64,000 nucleotides of DNA from Bradyrhizobium sp. NAS80.1 (GCF_001908205.1 NZ_LGHL01000048.1:62001-126000), one strand, 5' to 3'; positions 9,529-18,118 are shown, counted from the stretch's first letter. The notes: a model not told the origin generated them from the letters alone. Translations and numbers: made by a program.

Positions 9529-10356
9529 TCAGCTCAATGGGACAGTCAGTTCGGCAATGACCTGAGCCGTGCCCGGTCGAACGCCGCGCCACCAGGCAAA
9601 AGCTTCTGCCGCCTGCTCCACCAGCATGCCGACGCCGTCGGCGAGCTTGGCTACGCCTTCGCCGCGGGCCGATTGCAGAAAGGGAGTCAATCCTTTGCCG
9701 TAGGCAAGTTCGTAAGCCAGCTCCGCACCGCGGAAGACATTGCCTGGAAGCGGCGGCATTTCACCTCGCAGGCTGGCCGATGTCGCGTTGACCACGACGT
9801 CATAGCCCTCGGCAAGATCGGCCAGCTCGGCGTAGCCGCTGACCATCAAGGGACCACAGCCGGCAAACTCTTCGGCCAGCGCCACCGCTTTCGCCAGCGT
9901 CCGATTGACGAGGACCAGCTCGGACGGCTCCTCACACAGGAACGGCAGCAGCGCGCCACGCGCCGCTCCTCCAGCGCCGAGCATCAGGACGCGCCGGCCG
10001 GCCAGCTTGACGCCGAGATTGACCGTGATGTCACGCGCGAGGCCGACACCATCGAAGTTCTCGGCAATGATCCGATCGCCCTCGAACTTCAGGCAGTTTG
10101 CGGCGCCCGCTCGTCTGGCGCTCTCTGAAAGCTCGTTTGCGTAGGCGAGAGCATCGAGCTTGAACGGCGCGGTGATGTTCAGCCCCTTGGCGCCCTCTGT
10201 CCGGAATTGATCAACCCGTTCGCTGAAGCCATTGAGGGGGCCCTCGATCGCTTCATAAACAAGGTCCTGTCCCGTCATGTTGGCGAAAGTGCCATGGATG
10301 AGAGGTGATTTGCTAAAGCTGATCGGATTGCCAATCACCGCATAGCGATCGCTCAT
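9529..10356 (-). CDS. aroE: shikimate dehydrogenase AroE-type (NADP signature)
   Basis: A 275-residue protein with the classical AroE layout: GNPISFSKSPLIH (Ser15 and Ser17), NITAPFK with Lys66, AANCL with Asn87, NFDGVG with Asp102, GAGGAARG at 127-134 and the NADP-preferring NRT at 151-153. The C-terminal GVGMLVEQAAEAFAWWRG is also typical. The usual NTDG is NFDG here. It reversibly reduces 3-dehydroshikimate to shikimate. It lies three bases from the CoA transferase stop and six bases before the second AroE-like gene, so the three are co-transcribed. In this setting a degradative role is likely, and a separate housekeeping aroE is expected elsewhere. Confidence 0.9.
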   Translation of the reverse strand: MSDRYAVIGNPISFSKSPLIHGTFANMTGQDLVYEAIEGPLNGFSERVDQFRTEGAKGLNITAPFKLDALAYANELSESARRAGAANCLKFEGDRIIAENFDGVGLARDITVNLGVKLAGRRVLMLGAGGAARGALLPFLCEEPSELVLVNRTLAKAVALAEEFAGCGPLMVSGYAELADLAEGYDVVVNATSASLRGEMPPLPGNVFRGAELAYELAYGKGLTPFLQSARGEGVAKLADGVGMLVEQAAEAFAWWRGVRPGTAQVIAELTVPLS

Positions 10357-10359
10357 GGC

Positions 10360-11586
10360 TCACTCCTGCACTGCAGCTTCGTTGTAGAGCACGCCATCGC
10401 GCACCATCGCTTCGACGACCTCGGCCGATAGTCCAAGCGACTTTGCAATGCGGCGATTATCTTGGCCGAGCAGTGGCGCCGGCGTGCGCACCGTGGTGTC
10501 GCAATCGGAGAAGCGGAACGGCAGATTCGGCAGCGTCACCGTGCCGAGCACGGGATGCTCCTGCTCGACCAGCATGCCACGCGCGTGGATCTGCGGATCC
10601 TTCACGACCTCTTCGATGGTCTGCACGGGAGCGGAGGGAACACCTGCTTGATCGAGTGCCGCAAGACAGGCATCCCGAGATGGCTGCGACAGCGTCCAGG
10701 CGCGCACGATCTCCATGGCTTCGGCATAATGGGCGTTCCGCGCAGCAGGCGTGGTGAAGCGCTCGTCGGATGCCAACGTGTCTCCCCCGATCAGGCGCGC
10801 CAATCGCCGCCACGCATCATCGACTTGCGCTGCGATGACAAGATTGCCGTCCTTGGCTGGAAAAACCCCGTAGACGGTCGAGTCCGGCTGTCCGCTTCCA
10901 GTCTGCTTCGGCAGGTCGCTACCGCCGGAGAGGAAGTAGCGCTGAACCGCATAGTCGTGCATCGAGACCATGCAGTCGTACAGCGCCAGATCGATATGTT
11001 GGCCGCGTCCGGACGACGCGCGGCCGACCAGCGCTGCATTGATGGCAGCCACACCGTGAATGCCGGTGTACATGTCCGCCAGCGGCATCCGCAGCAGCGG
11101 CGGGGCTTCCCCGGGGGAGCCCAGCTGCGCCAGAGCGCCCGACATCGCCTCTGCGATCAGGCCGAAGCCTGGACGGTCGGCATAGGGACCGGTGTGGCCA
11201 TAGGCGGATACCGAACAGTAGATCAGCCTCGGATTCCGCGCCGACAGCGCCTTGTAACCCAGCCCGAGGCGCTCGAGCGCGCCCGGGCGGTAGTTCTCGA
11301 TGAAGACGTCGGCTGTGTCGACCAGCTTCATCATAATGTCGAGGCCACGCTTGTCGCGCAGATCGATACACAGGCCCTGCTTTCCCATGTTCTGCTGCAG
11401 AAAATAGCCGGATTGCCCGTCCTTGAAATAGCCATGGGCACGGCCCGCATCGCCTTCCTTGGGACGCTCCACCTTGATGACTTCAGCGCCCATCGCGGCG
11501 AGGCAACGGCCCATGAACGGGCCTGCGAGAAAATGGCTGTAGTCGATGACGCGAATGCCCTTGAGCGGCAGATCTTGTGCGCTCAT
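10360..11586 (-). CDS. CaiB/BaiF class III CoA transferase
   Basis: The 408-residue protein starts at 11586, where its ATG overlaps the MaoC stop (ATGA); a longer upstream reading would run through the MaoC gene. Family marks are GIRVIDYSHFLAGPFMGR near the start, GAEVIKVERP, ENYRPGALERLGLGY and the probable catalytic Asp171 in MPLADMYTGIHG. Such enzymes move CoA from an acyl-CoA donor to a carboxylic acid. Paired with a hydratase and hydroaromatic enzymes it probably activates the imported acid or a ring-derived acid as its CoA thioester. The donor and acceptor are unknown. Confidence 0.9.
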   Translation of the reverse strand: MSAQDLPLKGIRVIDYSHFLAGPFMGRCLAAMGAEVIKVERPKEGDAGRAHGYFKDGQSGYFLQQNMGKQGLCIDLRDKRGLDIMMKLVDTADVFIENYRPGALERLGLGYKALSARNPRLIYCSVSAYGHTGPYADRPGFGLIAEAMSGALAQLGSPGEAPPLLRMPLADMYTGIHGVAAINAALVGRASSGRGQHIDLALYDCMVSMHDYAVQRYFLSGGSDLPKQTGSGQPDSTVYGVFPAKDGNLVIAAQVDDAWRRLARLIGGDTLASDERFTTPAARNAHYAEAMEIVRAWTLSQPSRDACLAALDQAGVPSAPVQTIEEVVKDPQIHARGMLVEQEHPVLGTVTLPNLPFRFSDCDTTVRTPAPLLGQDNRRIAKSLGLSAEVVEAMVRDGVLYNEAAVQE

Positions 11587-12053
11587 GCCCGCTCTCCCGC
11601 GATATCGGTCTTCGGACGCATCGGAATCATCAGCCGGTGTTCGCCGAGCTGCGCCACTTCGCCGCGCTGATTGATCAACTCGGAGGGCAACACCACGATG
11701 CCCCAACCTTCCCGCTTGGTGGCGCGCATCGAACCGACGCGGAACTTCACATGCACGGTATCGCCGAGCTTGATCGGCAGCTTGAAATCCCACGTCCAGC
11801 CCAGCGACATTCCCGGAAGGAAGCGGTAGTCGGCACGGGTCTTCAGACCGTCGGCCAGCGACAGACCAAACAGCCCGTGCGCGACGCGCGTGCCGAATGG
11901 TGTGGTCCTTGCGTATTCCTCGTCGACATGAACAGGCGTGAAATCACCCGTCAGTTCGGCATAGGCATTCACCATTGCTTCGGTGACCGTCACCGCGGGG
12001 GTGACGCATTCGTCGCCGACCTTGGCATCGTCCCAGTAGCGCTCATCGGTCAT
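11583..12053 (-). CDS. MaoC-family (R)-specific enoyl-CoA hydratase-like protein
   Basis: A 156-residue single hot-dog-domain protein with the hydratase motif GDFTPVHVDEEYA (Asp37 and His42 are the likely catalytic pair), followed by GTRVAHGLFGLSLADGL. Such proteins add water to, or remove it from, acyl-CoA thioesters. Translational coupling to the CoA transferase (4-bp overlap) supports sequential action on one CoA thioester. It starts 12 bases after the VOC gene. Confidence 0.9.
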   Translation of the reverse strand: MTDERYWDDAKVGDECVTPAVTVTEAMVNAYAELTGDFTPVHVDEEYARTTPFGTRVAHGLFGLSLADGLKTRADYRFLPGMSLGWTWDFKLPIKLGDTVHVKFRVGSMRATKREGWGIVVLPSELINQRGEVAQLGEHRLMIPMRPKTDIAGERA

Positions 12054-12065
12054 GTCGCGTGTTCC

Positions 12066-12452
12066 TTAGGCCCGTGGGTTGATCGCCAGCGCCGCTTCCA
12101 CGGCACCCGCACTGGCTTGCAAGATTTCGACGTTCAGCCCGCCCGGCAGCTCGAGCCAGTTCGGCCCGGCAGGCAACGCCTTGGCGCCCCAGGCGGCGGC
12201 ACGGGCGAGCACGCCTTCGTAATCGTCGACCATGATGCCGAGATGGGCGAGACGCCCCTCGGGTCCGACAAAGTTGCGATCTTCGATGAGTTGCACGCTC
12301 CCGAACACCCATACCTGCCGCGGGCGTGCACCATCGGCGGGTTGTTCGTCGCGAACGGCAAGACCAAGCACCTCACGAAAGAAGCTGACGTGCCGGTCAA
12401 CATCCGGCACGCGGATCGCGACGTGTTCGACGTAGGCGCGCGGCAGCGACAT
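12066..12452 (-). CDS. VOC (glyoxalase/bleomycin resistance/dioxygenase) superfamily protein
   Basis: A 128-residue single VOC module with likely metal ligands in YVEHVAIRVPDVDRH (His), RLAHLGIMVDD (His) and LNVEIL (Glu). Members include glyoxalase I, methylmalonyl-CoA epimerase, extradiol dioxygenases and the VOC part of some 3-dehydroshikimate dehydratases. The operon allows an epimerase or isomerase role on a CoA thioester, or a dehydratase role on dehydroshikimate, but sequence alone does not choose between them. Confidence 0.8.
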   Translation of the reverse strand: MSLPRAYVEHVAIRVPDVDRHVSFFREVLGLAVRDEQPADGARPRQVWVFGSVQLIEDRNFVGPEGRLAHLGIMVDDYEGVLARAAAWGAKALPAGPNWLELPGGLNVEILQASAGAVEAALAINPRA

Positions 12453-12456
12453 CGCC

Positions 12457-13401
12457 TCAGGCCTTTCCTGGATAATTGTTGCGGGCGTATTCGAGCCCTT
12501 TGATCAATGCGACGAGGGTCGAGTTGACGGGGGTGGGCACGTTGAGCTTGGCGCCCCAACGCACGACGGAGCCGTGAATGTAATCGACCTCGGTCGGATT
12601 GCCTGATTGCAAGCTCTGCAACATCGACGTCTTGAACTCGGGCGGCAATCCAGCGGATGCCATCGTCCAGGCGCGGCGCGGATCGGCAATCGAGATCTTT
12701 ACGCCGGCAGCCTGTGCGACCGCGATGCTCTCCGAGATCGCGGCCAGCGCGCAGTCTTCCAGGATCGGTAGGGAATAGAGGCCGCCATACGTCAGCCCGG
12801 TAATTGCGGTAATTCCTCCGCCGGCGACGTTGATGAACAACTTGTCCCACATCGTGCCCAAGATGTTATCGCTGAGCTGCGTGAGAATGCCGGCTCGATT
12901 GAAAGTCTCGGAAATTCGCTGTGCGCGTTCCGTCAAACGTCCATCAAGTTCGCCGATGATTGTTTCCTTGCCGATGACCCCGGAGCGAACGTGACCGGGG
13001 CCCAGCAGCACGCCGCCAACGTAGGTTTTGCCCGCCATGACCCGGTCACGACCAACTTCCTCCGAAAGAATGTCCTCGTGACCAAGGCCGTTTTGAAGCG
13101 ACATCACAACGCTCTGCGGTCCGATGATCGGCGCCGCCGCCCGGATGGCTTCCCGCGTGTGGTAGGATTTGACGAGGACGATGACGAGGTCCGCCACGCT
13201 GCCAACCTCCGTCGCGGAGGTGCAGGCAGAGACCTTCACAACGGTCTCGGCGTCACCTTCGAGCATCCGCAGACCACGGGCATTGATCGCGTCGACATGA
13301 GCCTGAAACGGATCGATCAGCCAAACCTCGGCACCACCGCGCGCCAGCGTGCCTCCGATGGTCGAGCCCAAGGCGCCCGCTCCGATAAAGCAGATCCTCA
13401 T
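12457..13401 (-). CDS. ketopantoate reductase (ApbA/PanE) family 2-oxoacid reductase
   Basis: The 314-residue protein has the PanE N-terminal Rossmann motif ICFIGAGALGSTIGG and acidic IDPF after strand 2, then SLQNGLGHED, the catalytic-Lys region GTMWDKLFINVAGGGI and the C-terminal EVDYIHG. The family reduces 2-ketoacids, ketopantoate being the best known. As first gene of a catabolic operon with a CoA transferase and ring-modifying dehydrogenases, it probably acts on a pathway ketoacid rather than in pantothenate synthesis. It is divergent from the LysR gene across a 102-base gap. Confidence 0.85.
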   Translation of the reverse strand: MRICFIGAGALGSTIGGTLARGGAEVWLIDPFQAHVDAINARGLRMLEGDAETVVKVSACTSATEVGSVADLVIVLVKSYHTREAIRAAAPIIGPQSVVMSLQNGLGHEDILSEEVGRDRVMAGKTYVGGVLLGPGHVRSGVIGKETIIGELDGRLTERAQRISETFNRAGILTQLSDNILGTMWDKLFINVAGGGITAITGLTYGGLYSLPILEDCALAAISESIAVAQAAGVKISIADPRRAWTMASAGLPPEFKTSMLQSLQSGNPTEVDYIHGSVVRWGAKLNVPTPVNSTLVALIKGLEYARNNYPGKA

Positions 13402-13503
13402 CCGAACGCGTCTCCCCGGCCAATTTTGGCGTTCGAAGCGTGGTAGCAGGCTGCCTGGTATTTGGATATGCTATGATCCTTATACCCATTATTGTGATTT
13501 GCA
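13402..13503. promoter_or_regulatory. divergent promoter region with candidate LysR operator
   Basis: The only control region available to the 12-gene operon and the LysR gene. It contains the short dyad GGAT-N8-ATCC at 13464-13479 within AT-rich sequence (TATTTGGATATGCTATGATC), the sort of interrupted palindrome LysR proteins bind. No strong -35/-10 pair is obvious. The operator call is tentative. Confidence 0.35.
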
Positions 13504-14484
13504 ATGAAACACCAGGATCACGCCGAGACCAACCTGCTCGACCCGCGCCTGCTCAGGCTCTTCGATGCATTGTTCACCACGGGGAGTGTCACCAAGGCAG
13601 CCGAGAAACTTGGCCAGAGTCAGCCGACCATCTCCATCTGGCTCGCACGCTTGCGACGGGAATTGAGTGATCCGCTGTTCATCCGGTCGGCGGAGGGAAT
13701 GCTGCCGACGCCGCGCGCCGAGGCTCTCATCGGCACCGCCAGACAGGCATTGGAGATGCTGCGTCGACTGGCCGAGCTTCGCCCTGAGTTTGATCCGGCG
13801 ACTGCAAAGCGCCGCTTCGTCATCTGCATGACGGACGCGAGCCACATCACGCTCCTTCCGGCCATCCTCGCCTACGTTCGTCGTGTTGCTCCGGGCATCC
13901 GCATCGAGGCGGCGCAGATCGGCGGCGATACGCCACGAATGCTGCAGTCAGGCGAGGCCGATTTGGCACTCGGCTACATCTCGGACCTCGACGCTGGGCA
14001 CTTCCAACAGGCACTGTTTCCGCAGGATTGGGTCTGCCTGGCGAACGCCAAACATGCCCGGATCCGCGACCGCATCACCGCAAAGGATTTCAGGCGTGAG
14101 GCGCACGTCCTCATTCGTTCCGGCACCGGACATCGCTTGCTCGCGGAAGCGCTACGGGAGCAACGGATAGTCCTTGACGTTGCGCTCGAGCTACCTGGCT
14201 TTTTAGGACTCCCCGCAATCGTCGGGACGACTGATCTGATCGCCACCCTTCCAAGACACATCGGCGAAACGCTCGCTCACTATTACGGCCTGCGCGTGCT
14301 CGATTGCCCGCTAGCGATCACCGGTTTTACGGTGAAGCAGTATTGGCACGCCCGCTTCCATCACGACCCGGCAAGCCGATGGTTGCGTGATGTGTGCGGC
14401 GAGCTTTTTCAACAGCAGGAAGTGCGGGGTTTGCATCGTTCCGGGCGGCCAAAGAGGCGAAAGCCGCGCGATTTTCCGTCGTAG
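13504..14484 (+). CDS. LysR-family transcriptional regulator
   Basis: The 326-residue protein has an N-terminal winged helix (LLRLFDALFTTGSVTKAAEK, LGQSQPTISIWLARLRREL, DPLFIRSAEGMLPTPRAEAL) and a LysR substrate-binding domain. It ends in the characteristic YWHARFHHDPASRWLRDV region. Its position, divergent from the 12-gene operon, marks it as the probable inducer-responsive regulator, with the transported acid or a pathway intermediate as ligand. No clear Shine-Dalgarno precedes the ATG at 13504. Its end lies about 35 bases before the middle tRNA-Lys-like repeat. Confidence 0.92.
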   Translation: MKHQDHAETNLLDPRLLRLFDALFTTGSVTKAAEKLGQSQPTISIWLARLRRELSDPLFIRSAEGMLPTPRAEALIGTARQALEMLRRLAELRPEFDPATAKRRFVICMTDASHITLLPAILAYVRRVAPGIRIEAAQIGGDTPRMLQSGEADLALGYISDLDAGHFQQALFPQDWVCLANAKHARIRDRITAKDFRREAHVLIRSGTGHRLLAEALREQRIVLDVALELPGFLGLPAIVGTTDLIATLPRHIGETLAHYYGLRVLDCPLAITGFTVKQYWHARFHHDPASRWLRDVCGELFQQQEVRGLHRSGRPKRRKPRDFPS

Positions 14485-14516
14485 CCGAGAGCGTCCAGAC
14501 GCGCCTCCCAAGGGCT

Positions 14517-14556
14517 TGGAAATAAGGACTTTCCAATGGCGGGCGCACCAGGGCTC
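14517..14556 (-). repeat. third, diverged tRNA-Lys 3'-end repeat (internal attachment-site relic)
   Basis: Positions 14537-14556 match the last 20 bases of the tRNA-Lys gene region (42569-42588) with one mismatch. The preceding bases TTGGAAATAAGGACTTTCCAA also closely match those just outside the intact tRNA (TTGGAAAATAAGAGCTTTCC). Similarity ends at GGGCTC. This places an attachment-site-like relic precisely between element A and element B. Confidence 0.6.
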
Positions 14557-14925
14557 CGCTTTCTGGAATTAGCCGACACGCAGGTTGAGTCGTTTGACGC
14601 CGGCCTCGAGTTGTCCGTGTACAGCCATGTCGGCGACGGCAATCTGCACTACAACGTGCTCGTTCCTCCTGACGTCGACCGGCTGGAGTTCACCAAACGG
14701 ATCTAAGGCAGCCTATCGTTGCAACTCTACGACATGGCCGCGGCGCTCGGCGGCACCTTCAGCGCGGAGCACGGCGTCGGTCGTTTCAAGAAGCACCTTC
14801 TGGAACGGTACGGTGATGTCGGGCGTATCGCGGCGATGCGCCGGATCAAGACCGCCTTTGATCCGGCTGATATCATGAACGCCGGCGCGATCGTTCGTCC
14901 GCTGGACCAGACGTCTGCCTCTTGA
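14554..14925 (+). pseudogene. C-terminal remnant of a GlcD-type FAD-linked oxidase
   Basis: Starting right at the internal repeat, the frame reads FDAGLELSVYSHVGDGNLHY and VLVPPDVDRLEFTKRI, stops at an in-frame TAA (14704-14706), then continues in the same frame with LYDMAAALGGTFSAEHGVG, RFKKHLLERYGDVG, AFDPADIMNAGAIV. This is the C-terminal end of the glycolate oxidase GlcD/D-lactate dehydrogenase family (GHVGDGN and SAEHGVG motifs). About three quarters of the gene is missing. It has no start, no promoter and an internal stop, so it is debris from rearrangement. Confidence 0.85.
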
Positions 14926-15019
14926 ACCATCGGCCGGCGAGCTGGCGATACTTTCGTCCAGGCCCAAACGTTGCGTCCTCGGCTGACGCCCCTCGATCGC
15001 CCAAATCGCTTTCTAAGAT

Positions 15020-15049
15020 AAGGAAAGAGCCACTCCCAAGGAGTGGCTC
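15020..15049 (-). terminator. rho-independent terminator
   Basis: A perfect 10-bp stem GAGCCACTCC/GGAGTGGCTC with a three-base loop (15027-15049) is followed on the minus strand by TTTCCTTATC. It lies 50 bases after the stop of the DAO gene at 15100 and would end that minus-strand transcript. Confidence 0.85.
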
Positions 15050-15099
15050 AAGTTGGGGAGGAAACGCTCCTTCGGAACTGCTGACTTCCGGCTCGATCT

Positions 15100-16422
15100 T
15101 CAGATGGCAGAGATGTCCAGCTTCGAGCCATCGACCAGACGCGACAGCCGGAACGGTGTGGGATCGACGCAAGGCGTGTCGTTGACGACAAGCTCTGCGG
15201 CCAGATAGCCGAGCCCCGGGCCCAGACCAAAGCCGTGACCCGAGCAGCCTGCCGCGAGGACGAGGCCTTCCACCCCATCCACCTGCGACACCACAGGCAC
15301 TGCGTCCGGCGTGCAATCGACGAAGCCGCCCCAGGCGCTATCGATCTTTATTTCGCCGAGTTGGGGGAAGGTTTTCCGGACACTCTCCACCACTTGGCTC
15401 ACCAGCCATTTCAAGGGCGGAGGATCCAGCACGCGATTCTGTTCGAAGATCCGATCGTCGTTGGTCAGCAGGGCCGGCATCGAATCCGGCCCCGAAACGA
15501 ACGATCGGCCGACGCCGAGCCTGACGTTCTTCAAGCGACGCAAGAACTGCGGCATGAATTCCCGGCTGTACCGGATGGCCTGGGGCGTGATTTCGAGGTT
15601 CGCCTTGCCGCTGATCGCAAGCGTATAGCTGCCGTCCAGTCGGCGCGTGATCGTGCAGTAGGGTGTGGAGACCGCCTCGCCTATGTTGATTGTCGGGGTA
15701 GAACGCAGCGCGGTCTGCCGGATGCTCGCTTGGGGGAAACTGATCCCGAGCGGCCGAAGGAAGCGCGAAGACCAGGCGCCGGCGGCGCACAGCACAGCGC
15801 TGGTTCTGATGTAGCCCTTCTCCGTGTGCACGCCCGCAATCTTGCCATTGGCCAGGTCGAGCGCCCGCGCGGCGCATCCCTGATGGATCGTGGCGCCCAG
15901 AGTTCTGGCCGCTTCGGCGATAGCCGGCGCAGCGAGCGCAGGTTCGGCCTTGCCGTCCCGCTCCGAATAGGTCCCGCCAACCCATTTGTCGCGCGCTTCC
16001 GGGACGCGCTCGGCCACCTCCGCCCGGCTCAGCACGCGCGTCTCGACGTCGTACTCCCTGGCGACCTCGCGCCACTTTTCCCAGCCGGCGAGCACAGCCT
16101 CGTCGTGGGTCGCATAGACGAGACCGCAGCGTCGAAATCCGAGGTCCCGATTGATATCGCGCGTGAGCTCGTCCCACAGCCGCATGGAGAGCACCGAGAG
16201 CGGCAGTTCGCGCCGGTCGCGGTTCTGCTGGCGGCACCAACCCCAGTTTCGGCTCGATTGTTCACAGGCGACGTGGCCTTTCTCGAGCAGCGCAACAGAG
16301 AGACCGCGCTTCGCCAGGTAATAGGCGGCCGTAGAGCCGAGAATGCCGCCGCCGATGACGACGACGTCCGCCTCGGCCGGAAGACGCTCATCGCTGTGAA
16401 TGCGCTCGACGTGGGGCGACAT
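15100..16422 (-). CDS. FAD-dependent oxidoreductase, DAO (D-amino acid/glycine oxidase) family
   Basis: The 440-residue protein has the dinucleotide motif VVVIGGGILGSTAAYYLAKR at about 20-39 and LLEKG after the second strand. It carries the distinctive block SSRNWGWCRQQNRDRRELPL, and a C-terminal FAD-binding segment (GFVDCTPDAVPVVSQVDG, GCSGHGFGLGPG). DAO enzymes oxidise amines and amino acids to imines with release of H2O2 or electron transfer. A close paralogue sharing the same SSRNWGWCRQQNRD block lies at 27769. It is followed by a terminator and sits in a minus-strand cluster with an aldehyde dehydrogenase, a PLP enzyme and a GNAT. The substrate is not identifiable. Confidence 0.88.
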   Translation of the reverse strand: MSPHVERIHSDERLPAEADVVVIGGGILGSTAAYYLAKRGLSVALLEKGHVACEQSSRNWGWCRQQNRDRRELPLSVLSMRLWDELTRDINRDLGFRRCGLVYATHDEAVLAGWEKWREVAREYDVETRVLSRAEVAERVPEARDKWVGGTYSERDGKAEPALAAPAIAEAARTLGATIHQGCAARALDLANGKIAGVHTEKGYIRTSAVLCAAGAWSSRFLRPLGISFPQASIRQTALRSTPTINIGEAVSTPYCTITRRLDGSYTLAISGKANLEITPQAIRYSREFMPQFLRRLKNVRLGVGRSFVSGPDSMPALLTNDDRIFEQNRVLDPPPLKWLVSQVVESVRKTFPQLGEIKIDSAWGGFVDCTPDAVPVVSQVDGVEGLVLAAGCSGHGFGLGPGLGYLAAELVVNDTPCVDPTPFRLSRLVDGSKLDISAI

Positions 16423-16654
16423 GTTCCAACGAACCTCGGCTGCCAGGAATGCGGAAGCAAAATTCCGATCAGCTCTTCATCGCATCGTGCGCACGATACA
16501 ATGTGCTGAAATCATCTAGAACTTCGCAAGAAGTTCGGTTTTTGAGCGCTTGAGCGATACGAGCTGCTCAAGCCCCGACCGAGTATGGTAGCAAGAACAG
16601 TGTAAGAGTTTCATCTCAAGCGCGATGCCGCAGCTTTTCGGAGCCGACATTGAG

Positions 16655-18118
16655 CTATCGGTAGAATCCGAGAACTGCTTTGGTCTCGAGATACTCCTCC
16701 ATGCCCTCGATGCCATATTCCCGGCCGTTGCCGGAACGCTTGTAGCCGCCGAAAGGTGCGTTGGGGTCCCAGTCAGGATAGTTGAGATGCACTTGACCCG
16801 ACTGGATCTGCCTGGCGACGGTCCGCACCATCTCCATATCGGTGCCCTGCACATGGGCGCCGAGGCCGTAGACGGTGTCGTTGGCGATCGCGATCGCCTC
16901 GTCCACGGTGTCGTAGGGAATGATCGACAGCACCGGGCCGAAGATCTCCTCCCTTGCGATCCTCATGTCGCGATGGACGTTCGAGAAGATCGTCGGGCTC
17001 ACATAGAGGCCGATCCGCAGGTGGTCCGGCCGACCTCGCCCGCCGATGACGAGCTTGGCGCCTTCCTCCAGGCCGACACCGATCATGGTCTGCACACGCT
17101 CGAACTGTGGCCGGTTCGCAATCGGACCGTGAGTCGTGTTTTCCGCAAGGGGATCGCCGACCACCAGTTCCGAAGCGGTCGCCGCTGCCAGGCTCTCGAC
17201 CTCTTCCATCTGCGGACGGTACACGAGCATCCGCGTCGGCGCGCTGCAGGATTGGCCGAGATTACGGAAGGCGGCGCCGACGCCGAGCGGAACAGCACGG
17301 CTGAGATCGGCGTCCGGCAAGATGATATTCGGCGACTTGCCGCCGAGCTCCTGGGCAACGCGCTTGACGGTGGGCGCCGCCGCTTGCGCAACGAGAACAC
17401 CGGCCCGCGTCGAACCGGTGATCGAGATCATGTCGACCTCTGGATGCGACGCCAGAGCGGCGCCCACGATCGGACCTGTCCCATTGACGAGGTTGAACAC
17501 GCCGGGCGGACAACCGGCATCGTCCATCAGCTCGGCGAACAGCAAGGCGCTCAGCGGCGACAATTCACTCGGCTTCAACACCACGGTGCAGCCGGCCGCG
17601 ATCGCCGGGCCCACCTTGGCGGTGATCTGATAAAGTGGCCAGTTCCAAGGCGTGATGAGGCCGCAGACGCCAATGGACTCGCGCATGATCGCGGTGCTGC
17701 CGCGCGCGGCGATGAACGGATAATTCGCGAGATTATGCCGGGCGACACGGATGTGTTCGGCGGCCAGCGGCACCTGGGCGCGGCGCGCGTAGGTGATGGC
17801 GGCTCCCATCTCGCACGTGAGGGCCTGCGCGAACAACTCTAGCCGCTCCAGCAGCAAAGCATGAATCCGGTCGAGCAGCACCGCTCTCTCAGCAGGCGGT
17901 GTCATGGACCAGCCGGCGAAGGCTCGTCTGGCGGCTGCGATCGCGCAGTCCACATCATCGTCATCGCCGAGCGCAACGTCAGCTATCGGCTGCTCCGTCG
18001 CCGGATCGATGACGGTTGCTGCTGCCGTAACTGATCCGATCGGCTTCCGCCATTCTCCGTCGATGTAGAATTTTCCGAGGAAGCCGGCTTCCGTCAGGTG
18101 TCGAAGGGGCGAGGTCAT
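16655..18118 (-). CDS. NAD(P)-dependent aldehyde dehydrogenase
   Basis: A full-length ALDH of about 487 residues. It shows the NAD-site region GVCGLITPWNWPLYQ, the general base Glu in QELGGKSPN, the nucleophilic Cys in RNLGQSCSAPTR, and EEIFGPVLSI plus PFGGYKRSGNGREYG near the end. The start MTSPLRHLTEAGF at 18118 has AAGGATCG upstream and was chosen over an ATG 17 codons earlier. Among flavin amine oxidases it probably oxidises the aldehyde they release. About 230 bases downstream, up to the next gene, carry nothing recognisable. Confidence 0.92.
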   Translation of the reverse strand: MTSPLRHLTEAGFLGKFYIDGEWRKPIGSVTAAATVIDPATEQPIADVALGDDDDVDCAIAAARRAFAGWSMTPPAERAVLLDRIHALLLERLELFAQALTCEMGAAITYARRAQVPLAAEHIRVARHNLANYPFIAARGSTAIMRESIGVCGLITPWNWPLYQITAKVGPAIAAGCTVVLKPSELSPLSALLFAELMDDAGCPPGVFNLVNGTGPIVGAALASHPEVDMISITGSTRAGVLVAQAAAPTVKRVAQELGGKSPNIILPDADLSRAVPLGVGAAFRNLGQSCSAPTRMLVYRPQMEEVESLAAATASELVVGDPLAENTTHGPIANRPQFERVQTMIGVGLEEGAKLVIGGRGRPDHLRIGLYVSPTIFSNVHRDMRIAREEIFGPVLSIIPYDTVDEAIAIANDTVYGLGAHVQGTDMEMVRTVARQIQSGQVHLNYPDWDPNAPFGGYKRSGNGREYGIEGMEEYLETKAVLGFYR

